Below the pieces are notes generated by a model. It made no database searches. It was not told the DNA's origin and saw only the letters and a program-made list of their open reading frames with translations. A stretch of DNA of 64,000 nucleotides from Gnetum montanum (Eukaryota; Streptophyta; Gnetopsida; Gnetales; Gnetaceae): positions 5,114 to 69,113 of the forward strand of contig MNCI01012636.1 in NCBI GenBank assembly GCA_015680685.1. The letters are read 5' to 3'. Below, piece by piece: positions 34,692 to 46,890 of the stretch. The number at the start of each line of letters is the position of its first letter. The stretch's first letter is position 1. The position numbers and the translations under genes are program-made.

Positions 34692-37600
34692 TACCCTCAC
34701 GACTAAGTAGAAACTTGTTCTAAAGTTAAATAAAATTTAAATGTTTATTACAAAATTTTAGAGTGCATATAACATTATTTATTCGAGTGAATTACGTCAA
34801 AGATAAAAACATTTAAACTTATCATAAAAAATGACAGAATTACAAGATCTTCAAAAGAGTTAAGGTGGATCTTTATGTTATTCATAGAGCTAGTGGATTT
34901 TCCTACATTGATTGCTATTGCAACTACTTTCCCAATGATGCTAGCTTCTTCATGTCAAAATAGCTTAGTGGGGCTCTTAATTTCTCTTCATTTATCTTGG
35001 GATCATTCACTATCCATGCCAAATTGACAAGGATTATTGTTATCGATACTTCCTAAGGACTTCCCAAGGACATGGGCATAATGACATCCATGAAATCAAT
35101 TTCCCACATATCAAATAGTTCTAATAGCTATATTCATTGCTATGACCCTTCAAATTTTACTATCATCCAACTGCTCCTTTGACATTTATAGAGAATTATG
35201 TAAATTGGTATTCATCTTAAAATAGAGTAGGGACGAAATAGCTATCCATGAGAAACTTAGTGGTTGTTTACTTTATTGCATAATGACCTCCACACAGTCC
35301 TTCATGAGCATCTTGGAAGACTAATTATTGATTTTCATTTGGTACATACCATTAAATTAGACTAACATCATAGATTTTATAAAGCTTACCCTTTATTTCG
35401 ATGAAGTTTTTAACCTAATGTAAAAAATGTTTGTTCATATTTTTTATCTCATTCATTAGGGATTTATTGTGTGGTTTACTAAGTGAGATAGTTTTAAAAC
35501 CATCATTTTTCTATTGAACTTGAAACCATTATTGCTTTTGCAAATAGCAACTCATCTAGGAATTGATTTAAGAGTGGTTCTTTGTCATGGTTTTTATTCC
35601 ATTAAAATTGAGATATATGATCAATGACTACATTCTTGGTGTCCTTTATATCTATCATTATAAGATCGAATTCCTATAAAATTACAAGTCATTGTATAAT
35701 GTGAGAGCTAACTACTAGCTTATTCATTAGAAATCTGATGGCAATATGGTTGGTATGGACATAGATATGATAGCCAAGTATATAATGTCTAAACTTTTCA
35801 AGAGCATACATCACTTGCATTAATTCTTACTCTATAGTGATATAGTTAAGTTGTGCTCCTGTGATACTCCTACTTGCGTAGTGAATATAATATAATCATT
35901 ATTTATCATCAAGTTACTTAAGTACTTCTCTTAATACATAGTTAGATATATTTATAATTATGTGAAATAACTTCAACTAATCTATTACTTGAAGAATGAG
36001 ACTCTCCACTAGGTTTTTCTTAAGAAGTTCAAGAGTCATTTCATATTCTTTTGACCAAATTAATGACACATTATTTTTTGTTAACTTGACCAATGGTTTT
36101 GCAATCTTAGAGAAATTTTCAATGAATCGTTTGTAATATCTAGTCTGGTTAAGAAATGATTGGACATATTTAATTATTTGGAATCTTTTGGTAATGTCTT
36201 ATAGGTATTTATTTTTTAAGGATCCACATCAATTATTTTTCTAAAAAACTTTTATGGACTAGAACTATATCCCTTGGACCATTAAATGACTTTGCCAATT
36301 AAAATTAAGGTTAATTTTAACACATCATTCAAAAAAGACTTGTATACCACTACCAATTTGCTTTTGAAATATGCTGAAGAAAAGTCTTTGGAAGGTCATA
36401 AAAGCATAATAAAGACTAAAAGACATTTGTTTGTATGTAGATATTCTTCATTAACTTATGGAAGCATTCTTCTCTTGGTGTTTTGGAGCTATTTTGATTT
36501 GATTATATTCATTGTATCCATTTAGAAAACTATACTATTTCTATCCTTCTCTAGGAGGTCCAAGGCTTTTGAATTTAGAATTGTATGTCAACAAGTCATC
36601 TAAGAAAACCTCCACATCATTAGCAATCTATTTTTAATTATGTTGTGGACAAGTCTTTGGAAGATTGCAAGATCATTCTATAGAGTGAAAGACATATTTT
36701 TTGTATGCAAATATCCCTCATAAACTTGTGAAAGTGGTATTCTCTTAGTTTTCTGGAGTTATTTTGATTTGATTATACCATTGTATTTCTTAAAAAATTA
36801 TAGTATTTCTATTCTTCTATTATATCTAGAACTTGGTCAACAAATGGAAAAGAAAAATGATATTTACATGTAGCCACATTTAACAACTTAAAGTTTATGT
36901 AGATCCATCACTTGTTGCATTTCTTTGGGGCAATGGCAAGCGGACTTGATAACATCTTTCAATTTAGAATTCAATTTTCTTTGTGGTTTTTAGTATAGTT
37001 TAATAGCTAGAATTGTATAAATGTAATGTTGACATATACATAGATCTATCCCTATGATTTCATTATATGAACATGTAAAGGTTGTGAGCCATTTGCTAAT
37101 AATCTCAAGTAACTTCTTCTTCTATGTTTAGTTAGGTTGGCATTGACTCTTATTGGTTTAGCATTATTTAGAACTACATACTTGAGTGATTTTGATAATT
37201 TCTTAATTTTTATAGGTTTTCATTCAATCTTTTCTGGGATCTTCAACATTCCCCAATCCTTATCTTCTTCTTAGTATTCTATATAGAAAAGTTCCATTTT
37301 TATTTGTTCCATTTCCTCTATCTTGTTCATGTAGGCACTTGTGGATTTCTCAATAGGTTCCATGCGTGTTTTAGATTTACTTTCTTCCTTAGTTGTTAGC
37401 CACTATGTGTCTTCCTATTTTGTAGCTATTTCATATAGAAACCTTTGTACACATACTTATTCTATACACACATTGCATGTTGGAATATGTCTTTGTTTAA
37501 TTTTTTACATTTTCTACATATAGTTACATCCTATATTTTTGTATGAAATGCATGAAACTCTTTATTTCAATATGGCTCCATGTTCATCCTTGTTGAATTT

Positions 37601-38555
37601 CCAAGGATAAATCTCTAACTCCTTGCTTAACATTAATTTTTCCAAGTCATGCTCTTCCCATTATGATTAGAAATTCATCTATGTTTCGCCCTACATGTTT
37701 AACTAGGAAATATATTAGGTAGGATGAACCACTAATAATGGTTACTGCATTTTGTACCTACCCTAATAAGATTATGACAGATTAGTCTATGAGCTCTGGT
37801 CAAATGTTACATTTTTTAATGATAGTAGGTTCCAAGCTCTATACATATCTCATGAAATATGGTTTAACCCAAAGCTAGAGTTTAGAAGTACTTTGCATAG
37901 TGCATTTTCAATTTTCTATGAATATATTAATGGACTTTCCAAATAATCTATTCTTAAAAAGTATCCATTTCTTAATTTAATTACTTATTATTTAGGTAAG
38001 CATGATAATCTTGACATTCTACTTTGGTTTAAAGGAAGCATCAAGTTATTTAAATAGTTTAAAGGTGTTGGAAGTAGGGTTGGAGCTATAAATATAGTTT
38101 CTCACTTTTGTTGAGATGAACTTGTAGATCTAATAGTTTTTTTTGTAGGCATAGGACTTGTCCTGAAGAAAGGATACTTTCTATACTTGTACTTTGAACA
38201 CATCTTATAATCATTCATCTATGTGTTTATTGCTATCATTACATTCTTTAATTAAGGATGAGTTTGTATCTCTTCTTGAATTGATGATGGTGAAACTAGA
38301 GGAAGTAAGTTATGGGACTACCATAGCTATGGTTAATGTGAAATGTATGAAGATGATCCTATCTGTGAAGTTACTAGTCTATGATATTCAAATTGATAGT
38401 AGTGATAAGACACATGAGTGGAAGCACTTTTTGGAGAAAAAAGTTAATTAACATAGTAGTTATATAAATTAGGTTATTTATGAGGATACTGCCACCTTGG
38501 TGGTGGTATTTCCCATAACTACAAGCTTTACCATTGTTGATGGTATTGTTCCTAA
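34692..38555 (-). pseudogene. E6 internal region: decayed pol, protease and part of gag
   Basis: On the minus strand, pol remnants run from about 35100 to 37000. They include a reverse-transcriptase active-site relic VEVFLDDLLTY near 36600 (FMDD changed to FLDD). The protease region follows (about 37570-37880; the complement of CCCATTATGATTAG recalls the PIIMG motif), and gag remnants lie at 38000-38555. Stops are frequent throughout. The region 36360-36535 and 36640-36810 is an internal duplication of reverse-transcriptase sequence. Gag stops abruptly near 38555 where E8 begins, so the 5' half of E6 is missing. Confidence 0.65.
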
Positions 38556-38689
38556 GATTGAGGATCAGGCCTCAACTTGATCCTGGGGAGGTCTTGGTTG
38601 GCCCAACTAAGAGCAGTTTCATCACCTATACATTAGGAGATCCATCTTCCCTACGTAGGAGGAGAGGTGGTTATCCATGGTGATGAAAT

Positions 38690-38915
38690 AACCCCTCAAG
38701 CTGTTAATAACATAGAAACGGAGCAAGGGTCAGAGATCAAAATATCTAAAGATCAATCCCCTATCTGAATACTCCAACAAGCCGAAACAGTGGCTGATGA
38801 CAGCCTAACTTGGGCCGAGCTATCATTCCTAGAAGAGGAGTGTGATGCGAAGGAAAAGGGTGGTAAATCCCCTCGTCTTTACGCATCACCAAAAATAAAA
38901 TCGATCAAAAAGTAA
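38690..38915 (+). pseudogene. E8 short coding remnant upstream of the repeat array
   Basis: A plus-strand frame with one internal stop reads GDEITPQAVNNIETEQGSE, then VADDSLTWAELSFLEEECD and KSPRLYASPKIKSIKK before a stop. It has the character of a polyprotein tail but was not assigned to a domain. It is the only plus-strand coding-like sequence of E8 before pol begins at 44.7 kb. Confidence 0.35.
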
Positions 38916-39134
38916 TTACAAGGCTAGCTAGGAAACCGGGTCATCTGATTACCATATAGTTTACACATGTTTTATTTCATCATGCTATCCCACTTTACGC
39001 ATCCACTAGCTATGCTCATTTTACTCTTAGGCTTATTGTTACGCTTCCACCAGCTGTTTTCATTTACGCTCATGTTTTTATGCCCCTACTAATTATCTTT
39101 GTCACTCTTAACTTTATCTAAAATTAATCACGTG

Positions 39135-39560
39135 TGCTACCCACGACCCGAAATGGCCTAAAACTACTGAAGGCCCGAAATGGCCTAAAACTACTCACGG
39201 CCCGAAATGGCCTAAAACTATGCATGGCCCAGAATGACCTAAAACTATACATGGTCCAAAATGGCCTAAAACTATACACGGCCTGGAATGGTCTAAAACT
39301 ATTAAAAGGCCCGAAATGGCCTTAAACTAATCACAACCCACCAAGGCTTAAAATTGGCTACTTAGTGACATTTACGCTATCCCTTCACCACATACACATG
39401 GCCCGGAATGGCCTAAAACTACCCATGGCCCGAAATGGCCTTAAACTACCTATTTAAATCGCAGTTTATGCTTGAAATAGTCAAAGGCCCAAAATGGCCA
39501 AAGACTAGTTGCCTTATTTACGCTTTGCACCCGATTTATCCGGTAGCCTACAATGACTTT
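39135..39560. repeat. Minisatellite of about 27 bp, some 11 copies
   Basis: Units of the form GGCCCGAAATGGCCTAAAAC plus ACTCAC-like ends are tandem at 39135-39350 (about eight), with further copies at 39395-39450, 39484-39510 and a decayed one near 39545. The run of open plus-strand codons here (repeated NGLKL) is a by-product of the 27-bp period. Confidence 0.9.
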
Positions 39561-39999
39561 AAACTAGTAACTTCATTTACGCTATACGCCTAAACTATCC
39601 ACCATTTCTCATAACATCAAAACCTACTACGTTTTGCATAAAGCGAGAACAGTAACAACAAAAGAACATCAACTTAGATCAAGTTTGCATTAAAATGTAA
39701 AAAAATAAATATATGGTCTTTCTCATCATAAAGATAAAAAAAAACGGACTGTGGCCAATACAGCCACGTTATGCGTCTCCTCTTTCTCCATTGTCACCCA
39801 TGTCCCTCAGCTCAATCTCCACCCTGAGCAAATCGTCCTCATAAGGGCCACCTTTTTTAGGTAGCATTTCTTCATGAAGGTGGCCCTCCCTATTAGGCTC
39901 TTCTGTATGAAGCTATTTGCCATCGTGTTGACCACCATCATTAAGCTCTGTCCCTTGCGAACCCCCTTCGTGAGGACCGTCATCCATGTTACGCTCACC

Positions 40000-42900
40000 T
40001 TGTTGAGGAACCTCCTCAAGTCATTCCTGTAATCATACATAACACGTATACTGACCTCACGATCAAAACTAGGCATGAAAAAAGGCATAATGAAACAAAT
40101 GCTCACCTGTGACGGTCCAGCATCAGTTGCAAATGAAATTTGTTCTAAGCCAATCCACAGACGTTGCATAATCTTGTCCTCGGTAAGCTTAGACCAAACC
40201 TCGTCTCCTAGATTAGTTCCGGCCTTCATCTTCCCTTTTTCCATAGGAGTCCAGCGAGGTGGTTCAGGGATGAAGGAAGGGATGGTTGTCTCTCCTCCAG
40301 GAAGAGTCATTTCCCTTTTTGGAGAGGCGCTCACCATCGCTTGCTCCTTGAACTTTTCAAATGCACTGGAAGCACCAATAACGTCAAGGAATAGTCAAAG
40401 AGATTGAGCCTCGATGGCAGAGTCCCTGTACTATTGACGGTAGGTAGCATAGTGCTGCTTATAGACATGTTTATGATATTTTTGCGTTTGCCCCCATTCT
40501 TGCACACTTGCGCTATAGTCCTTCTAGTCTTGATTCTTGTGAGCTAGGAGGTCCATTTGCATCCGCTGCTCGACCAGTTCACGACTAGTCTGGACGCTGT
40601 TTCGAATGACTATCCAATAATGGGCGTAGTCCACAATAGCTATCCGCTAATCCTTATTGCCAGTCCCCTGAGCTTGCAGGAATTCATTTCGAGACCTCAA
40701 GTCCCCCACTTCATCACCCAAAGCCGCTCTCTCTCTTTCTGACCTTTGTAATCTTTTCCAAAGATCCTCGTTTATGCTCTGGCATTCCCACAAGGAGTGA
40801 GTCGAGCGTACCGCACATTTATGCATTTCATCATAAATGCTGCACGGCACGACAGTCTCTTCTGAGGAGGATTCAGTGGTGTCTAGGTCAATAGGCTCCG
40901 ACGGATCCCACCTGAGTCGAGCTCCTAATAACATAGCATGGTGATTAGACATAATTAGATAACATAATACCACAATGGAACAACTTCTGCGTAATGATCA
41001 TGATGTACTTGCTTCAGGGTTGATTTGCTCCAAGTGGCCAATCATGTCATGAACGACCCCCTCCATAATGGTGAATTTATCAGGAAATTCGTCCCAGGAT
41101 CGAGTCGCCACCGTTGACATGTGCACATCCTGGTCTCCTATTATGCAGAACAAGTTCCATATAAATACATAATTGAAACATTACAATAACCAATACAACT
41201 TTTAGAAGAAATTTTCTAGAGTCGAGTACGCTGTGAAAGTTAGCCTAACAGAGTTACAAATCATTTACCCCTTCATGTCTGAGCCAAAGGAACTTCGGCA
41301 TCTTCCACGACTGCTCCCTTCTCACGTGCAGGAACCTACGTGTTACTCACTTGATTGACTATAGCAGCTTCCTCTTCCAAGGTCAGGGACTCCTCCTCAC
41401 GTCGTAAAACCATAGCCCCTATTTCAGGGGTTAACCTTTCTACAACCCTCTCCTTCGCTGTCATATAACGTTTCCAGTTAACATGGAATTCTACTCTAGT
41501 TCAATAAATTACGACATAAAAGTGTCTATACGCAACATGGATGTAACCATTAGCATGTTCCTTTACTTACTTGTTGGAGGATTACTCCTCTGAAATTTGA
41601 CCTGCATCTTCTGCCTTGCACTAGTTGTTGGCTCGACAGACTCCTTGGTCAATCGAGGCTTCTTCTGAGGCACCGACGGGTCCACTATCTTAGTTGCCAG
41701 GCGCTTCCCCCTCGACACATCACCAGTATGGGAAGGGAGTGCCCCACCCATGCTGTCTGGACCCCACATTCGAGGTGCTACCATGGCCCTAGTCGTTAAA
41801 GATAACGACTCCCCGATCCCTTCAGGAGGGTCTTGTGACCGGACGGTGCCGAAAATATGGGAAATCCATGGTTTAGAAATTTGGTCATGGTCCTGCTGCA
41901 TCCAGACTCCATTCCATTGGACAACCAGAAACTTGGCAAAGCGTTGGAAGTAAGCTATGAAAAAGGCAAAATGCATGTTGAAACGGAACTCAAGCTTCTT
42001 GCGAAGCTTGACCATTTCAATGCGCACGCCTTCAGCAAAATAGCTGGCCCAATTAAATCACGTCCCCTCCTCCATGACCTCTCGCATAATGAAAGCTTGT
42101 TCTTTAGTGAGGAATCTCCCTTGGGAGAGTGTCTTGGGGAAGGTCCGAGCTTAGAACAGGGGGTAAATGGTGTGGGCCACCACCAACTCAATCCCATCAA
42201 CAGGAATCCCTTTGGCCTCTTTCTTAACCCCTAGCCACTCCTCTATCCCTTCCTGGCATTTGGCACTCCTCTTTGACTTTTCCTCTATAGGAAAGCCATC
42301 GGAGGGGACCCCAAAGAGATCAGTGAACAGTTGAGCGTTGATGTCAAAAATTTACGCACACGTTATGCACGCGTATGTAGAGACACTCGGCTTCTTCACT
42401 GAAGGAGTTGACTAGGGTCAACATTTCACCCACGGTAACATCAGGGGTTATAGCCAAAGAATAGGTCCATTAGCCCAGCCTCCTGAAGGTTATTGGTCAA
42501 AACAGCAGGGGCCGCTCTATGGCTGAGCCAGCGTTGTGCCTCCTTTATGTCACCATAGCAGAAAAATATATTGCTTGCGTCATGACCAGAGGCCATAATC
42601 GTGATTTCTCGTGATTCCCTGACTGCATACATAAAACAATGGCTATGTCGAGATTGCAAAAATAAAATAAAATAAGACAACTTCACACATCATCGTTAAC
42701 AACAATTCATCATCGTAATGACGTTTACCAGGTCCGAATGGCAAAGGAAATGGAGGGATTCTCCTTTGCATGTCGGCCATAGTGAGGGGAGGATCCAAGG
42801 TCCATTCCTTATCTAGCCATCCAAAATTTTTACATCTAGCAAAGAAGTCGGCATAGCGGGTTAGGTACTTTGGAATTTCAAACGCTAGTTGTTCCATGAT

Positions 42901-44205
42901 AGTGGCCCGTACATTGCTAATAGTAGTAAATTCACTAATAGCCCTTTTGGTCAATGACAAGGTATCATTATCACCCATGAGACCGTTGTCATTGATAAAG
43001 AATCTACATCACAGAAAAAGGAAAAATTCTTTACGCTTAACGTAAATCCAACAGTTAGTGTGTTGACACACATCGAAACGACAAAAATCTAGATTCTTAC
43101 TCGCCAACGTAGTATACAGTAGTAGGGGGTTCTAGAAATAGGTCGTGAGGTCACGAGCTATGAACAAAGTATTGTAGGAGTGATAGCAGTTGAATCTGGG
43201 CACCTCCCAGATCCAGCTCAAATGCCTCAGACCTTTGGCGCTTTGTTCACGGTCTTGCACCTGCGCAGTCTCAATCCTGCCGTCCGTCAGGAACCCCAAG
43301 ACGCCCTGTGTTGAATTGACCAATAACATCTCCAAAATGGTGGCAGCTATATTACCTGGTAGATGCAACCAGAAGATTACGCTGTAGTTACACAATAAAA
43401 ACTATAGGAACTCCCACATGCCTCTTCAGAACCACATCTCCTCCCCCTTTATAAGAGCATGAGGGGGAGGAACATTGGCCACGGGAACATGCATGCAGCA
43501 CAGAACGCCCACAATATCCAAAACGATTAGGATGGGTTTTTAACATGATACTGCACAATGAAAACATGTTGCCATTAGGCAAAGCATTTGAACATAAACA
43601 TTTGCTGGAAAAGCATGGCTAGAATTGCCCAAACCCTTGCAACAGCTCAAGGTCTATCTCTGACAACGGCGATGAAGGAAACGTTGCGTATTATTCTAGT
43701 GTAACATGCAACTATTACGAGAATAAAGGAAAGGAAAACAAAACCCTGATTACACTACCTACAAAATATAATACCAAGGTATTTTGATTATACACAATGT
43801 TTGTCCAGTATTATCCAATATTACCTAAACCCTCGTAACAATATGAGGTTCGTCTCCAACAGCAAAGACGATGGTAATACCACAAACCATAATAGCTCAG
43901 CCTACATAAATAGATATTAATGCTCAACATAACATATACATTCAGGAAAACAATACACAACTATGACACTGCAACAAATATGACAATAGTGCAAAAGGAC
44001 GAATGACCACTTATCAGTTAAGCGGAGTAGCTTCCCGCACCTCGACTCTGGCTAGCGAAGCCTGTTGCAGACTCTCTTGCACTTTGTTAATCCTGGCCAG
44101 TTTAGCATTCTTTCCCTGAACCTTTGGTGCCATGACTGCAATCGAATGAGTTTTCGTAACTCTCCTATTTATGCCTTGCTTCTGCTCCTCCTCTGCAATA
44201 GCCAA
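40000..44205 (-). pseudogene. Decayed multi-exon gene antisense to E8 pol
   Basis: Exon-like blocks on the minus strand are joined by good GT-AG introns. The block KVQGKNAKLARINKVQESLQ is at about 44133-44014 and IAATILEMLLVNSTQG at 43395-43101. An intron 43100-43004 follows, then exon 43003-42729 (GDNDTLSLTKRAISEF). Intron 42728-42623 joins VRESREITIMASGHDA in frame at 42622. The block reading LTKEQAFIMREVMEEG and KKPRLTKESVEPTTSARQ ends at donor GTAAGTAAAG, 41570. Exons follow near 41460-41352 (ERVVERLTPEIGAMVLRREE), 41145-41010, 40928-40650 (SERERAALGDEVGDLRSR) and about 40340-40110. Stops and two one-base shifts (about 42460 and 42350) show decay. Family unknown; the LTKEQAFIMREVMEEG part recalls retroelement-associated plant transposon proteins. 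The C-terminal part looks coiled-coil. Confidence 0.6.
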
Positions 44206-44662
44206 AATCTAAATTCATGATATCTGTAACCCGTCTCGAGTATGAACCATCGGTTTATAAACAAAATGCTTGAAACTAATTTTTTCTTTTTGTCTGATCG
44301 ATGCGGAACTTTCCCAAAATGCTGATGTCAGTATGACATGAAACGTGAAGATCGGGGCATTAATTTCATTGATATTGTGTAGATTGCGGTCGGAAATGAC
44401 CTTAAACTAATACATTTATCATCTCGTAATCTAGTCACATTAACTACAGTTTGTACAGAAATTTAAATTTCACAACACGCTAGACACGTCACGTTACACT
44501 TTTCATTTCATTTCATACACTAGCATCTAGGAAGCTGAGCTCGCTATTATCTTATTGTAATGGTCCACTAAGACCTTAAATTAAAAGCCTCTTTAACGCT
44601 AAAAAGACAAAAACAAACTCTTATCGCTCAACCAATTAGTAGAAAAACAATGTAACAACTTC

Positions 44663-44683
44663 CTTTTTTTTGATGTTTTTGCA
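44663..44683 (+). other. Splice-acceptor-like site just before E8 pol
   Basis: T-rich stretch ending TGATGTTTTTGCAG lies about 15 bp before the first pol codons (ATGGATGCAGC at 44698). Ogre/Tat elements are known to splice an intron between protease and reverse transcriptase, so this may be such an acceptor. No matching donor was located. Confidence 0.35.
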
Positions 44684-44697
44684 GGGTGATTCGTAAA

Positions 44698-46330
44698 TGG
44701 ATGCAGCTTTATCGACACCATTAGCCTTAACAGGCCCATACGGGGAGATCATTAGACAGTCTAACTACATGCTAATAGAAACAGAACCTACCCCTTGTGA
44801 CGCAATCATAGTAACATCGAAACTATCCCCAGATTGGCCAGAACATTTGGCTTGAACTCTAGACCTAGAGGCTGGTGATGTGACCGAGGATCCTCTCGAC
44901 GAGGTCCTTGTGGTTATGCACAAAGGCGAGAATAAAACTCTTAGAGTTAGTTCCCTTTTAGACCAACAAACATAGAGTGGCATAACGCGAGTGCTCCAAA
45001 ACAATGTTGTTGTATTTGCATGGTCATATGAAGACATGTCGGGATTAGACTCGAGATTAATACAGGATAACATAATTTTAGACCCACGCATCAAACCAAT
45101 TAGATAGAAGGTATGCAAGATTAAGCTAGAAATTATGCTAGCAGTGTGTAATGAAATCACCAAGTTGTATCAGGCTGGTTTCATTCGTGTGGTCGATTAC
45201 TCAGACTGAGTGTCCAACATCGTAGTTGTCTCTAAGAAAACGGGAGGTATACGCATCTGCATAGACTTTCGGATTTGAACAAAGCTACGATTAAGGACAA
45301 TTTCCCATTACCTAGTATCGACCAACTGATCGACACAACCGTTGGTCACGCGCTTCTATCCTTCATGGATGGTTTCTCAGGTTATAATCAAATTCGCATT
45401 AACCCAGAGCATCAGTTGACCACAACATTCATGACACCCTAGGGGACCTTCTGTTACACTATGATGCCTTTCAGGCTAAAAAATGCTGGGGCGACGTATC
45501 AATAGGCCATGACATACATCTTTAGCGACTACCTTTTTGGGAGATTGAACGACTACGTAGATGACATAGCTGTCAACTCTATAAAGTTTGAAGATCATTC
45601 AGAAGACCTGGAGTTAATCCTTAAACGATGCCTTAAGCATGACTTGCGGCTTAACCCAAAGAAATACGTATTTGGAGTCAAAACTGGATGCATGTTGGGG
45701 TTTGTGGTATCAGAGACTAGCATCCAAGTCGACCCCGACAAGGTCAAGGCCATCATTAATTTAACGCCACCCACAAACCTCAAAGAACTACGTGGGTTAT
45801 AGGGCAGGCTTCAGTTCATCAGGCGGTTTATCTTGAAATTAACAGATAAATTACATCCCATGCAACACCTTCTTAAGAAGGGTGTTAATTTCGAATGGAT
45901 TGATGACTGCCAACATACATTTGAAGATTTAAAAAAGGAGTTACAACATTTTCCAACAGTTTTCCCGCCGCAAAGAGACCAACCTTTTTACATCTATCTA
46001 GCTTGCTTAGACGTGTCCATAGCTGCGTTACTGTGCCAAAAAAGGAACGATGGGTCTGAAGCCCCTATCTATTACCTCAATCATGCCCTATTTGCGTACA
46101 AGACAAGGTACAATGAATTATAGTGTAACTATTTGGCATTAGTTTTTGCACTTAAAAAATTTAGGCATTATCTTTTCTGTAGTTAGGTTAACATAATCTG
46201 TAAAAGCAATGTTCTGCGAGCTATCTCAAACAACTTATATGAGAGTAGCAGGATAGCTCATTGGAAGGCTATCACAGTCGAATTTGATCTACATTATGTC
46301 AGCCAATCGTCCACAAAAGGTCAAGCCATA
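44698..46330 (+). pseudogene. E8 reverse transcriptase and first RNase H (Tat lineage)
   Basis: Copies element RNA into DNA when intact. The linker before RT (ALSTPLALTGPYGEIIR; NNVVVFAWSYEDMSGLD) is followed by the RT palm: IVVVSKKTGGIRICIDF at 45215-45275, a one-base shift, then FPLPSIDQLIDTTVGHALLS and FMDGFSGYNQIRI. Then comes the catalytic NDYVDDIAVNS at 45550-45580, and the RT thumb (GFVVSETSIQVDPDKVKAI). RNase H follows (about 45980-46330; IYLACLDVSIAALLCQKR, APIYYLNHALF). The wording is that of Tat/Ogre/Retand elements. At least eight stops and one frameshift. No gag or protease precedes it in this window. Confidence 0.85.
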
Positions 46331-46339
46331 GCTGACTAG

Positions 46340-46890
46340 CTAGCGACATTGCCCACTAAAGATCAAGCTACGATAGAGCCAAAATTCCCAGATGAGCATG
46401 TACATAGTTTAAGCCCTGTATCAATAGGCCTCGAAGCGATGTTATACTTCGACGGAGCTTCGACTACTAGAGGTGGCAGTGCTGCTGCTGTCATTACGCT
46501 TACCCCCGAGGATGTGCATCCGTTGGCTTACCGCCTGACATTCCCTTGTACGAACAACGTGGTAGAGTATGAGGGGCTCCTCAGAGGGTTGTTGACAGCT
46601 AGAGAACATAAAGTTCAACACCTAGCAATCTGAGGCGATTCGATGCTCGTCATCAATCAAATCACAGGAGTCTACACCTGTAAGGCTGTGCACCTACAAC
46701 CCTACTACGATATGGCTAAAGATCTCCTGAAACAATTCGTGACAACTGATGCCCAACACGTGCCGTGCAACAAAAACGCTGTTGCCGATGCACTGGCAAC
46801 ACTAGCGTTAAACGTGCCGCCACACTTGTTTGCCACTTGGCCCGCTTTAATGATAGAATGTATAGAGCCTATCATTCAAGTGGCATAGAT
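46340..46890 (+). pseudogene. E8 second, archaeal-like RNase H
   Basis: An additional RNase H lies between the classical RNase H and the integrase: LYFDGASTTRGGSAAAVITL, NNVVEYEGLLRGLLTARE, GDSMLVINQITGVYTC and NKNAVADALATLA. All four acidic catalytic positions (D in FDGAS, E in VEYEG, D in GDS, D in VADAL) are present. Dual RNase H of this type is the known hallmark of the Tat lineage of plant Ty3/gypsy elements. One stop lies before GDS at about 46632. Confidence 0.85.

Noticed and set aside
38194-38451. 85-codon plus-strand frame
   Set aside because: It lies opposite decayed gag of E6 and shows no domain of its own.
39134-39325. Plus-strand frame repeating NGLKL
   Set aside because: It is the translation of a 27-bp tandem array whose period is a multiple of three; not a protein gene.
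39135-39560. CRISPR-like regular repeats
   Set aside because: Units are head-to-tail without unique spacers, in a plant retroelement context; this is a minisatellite.
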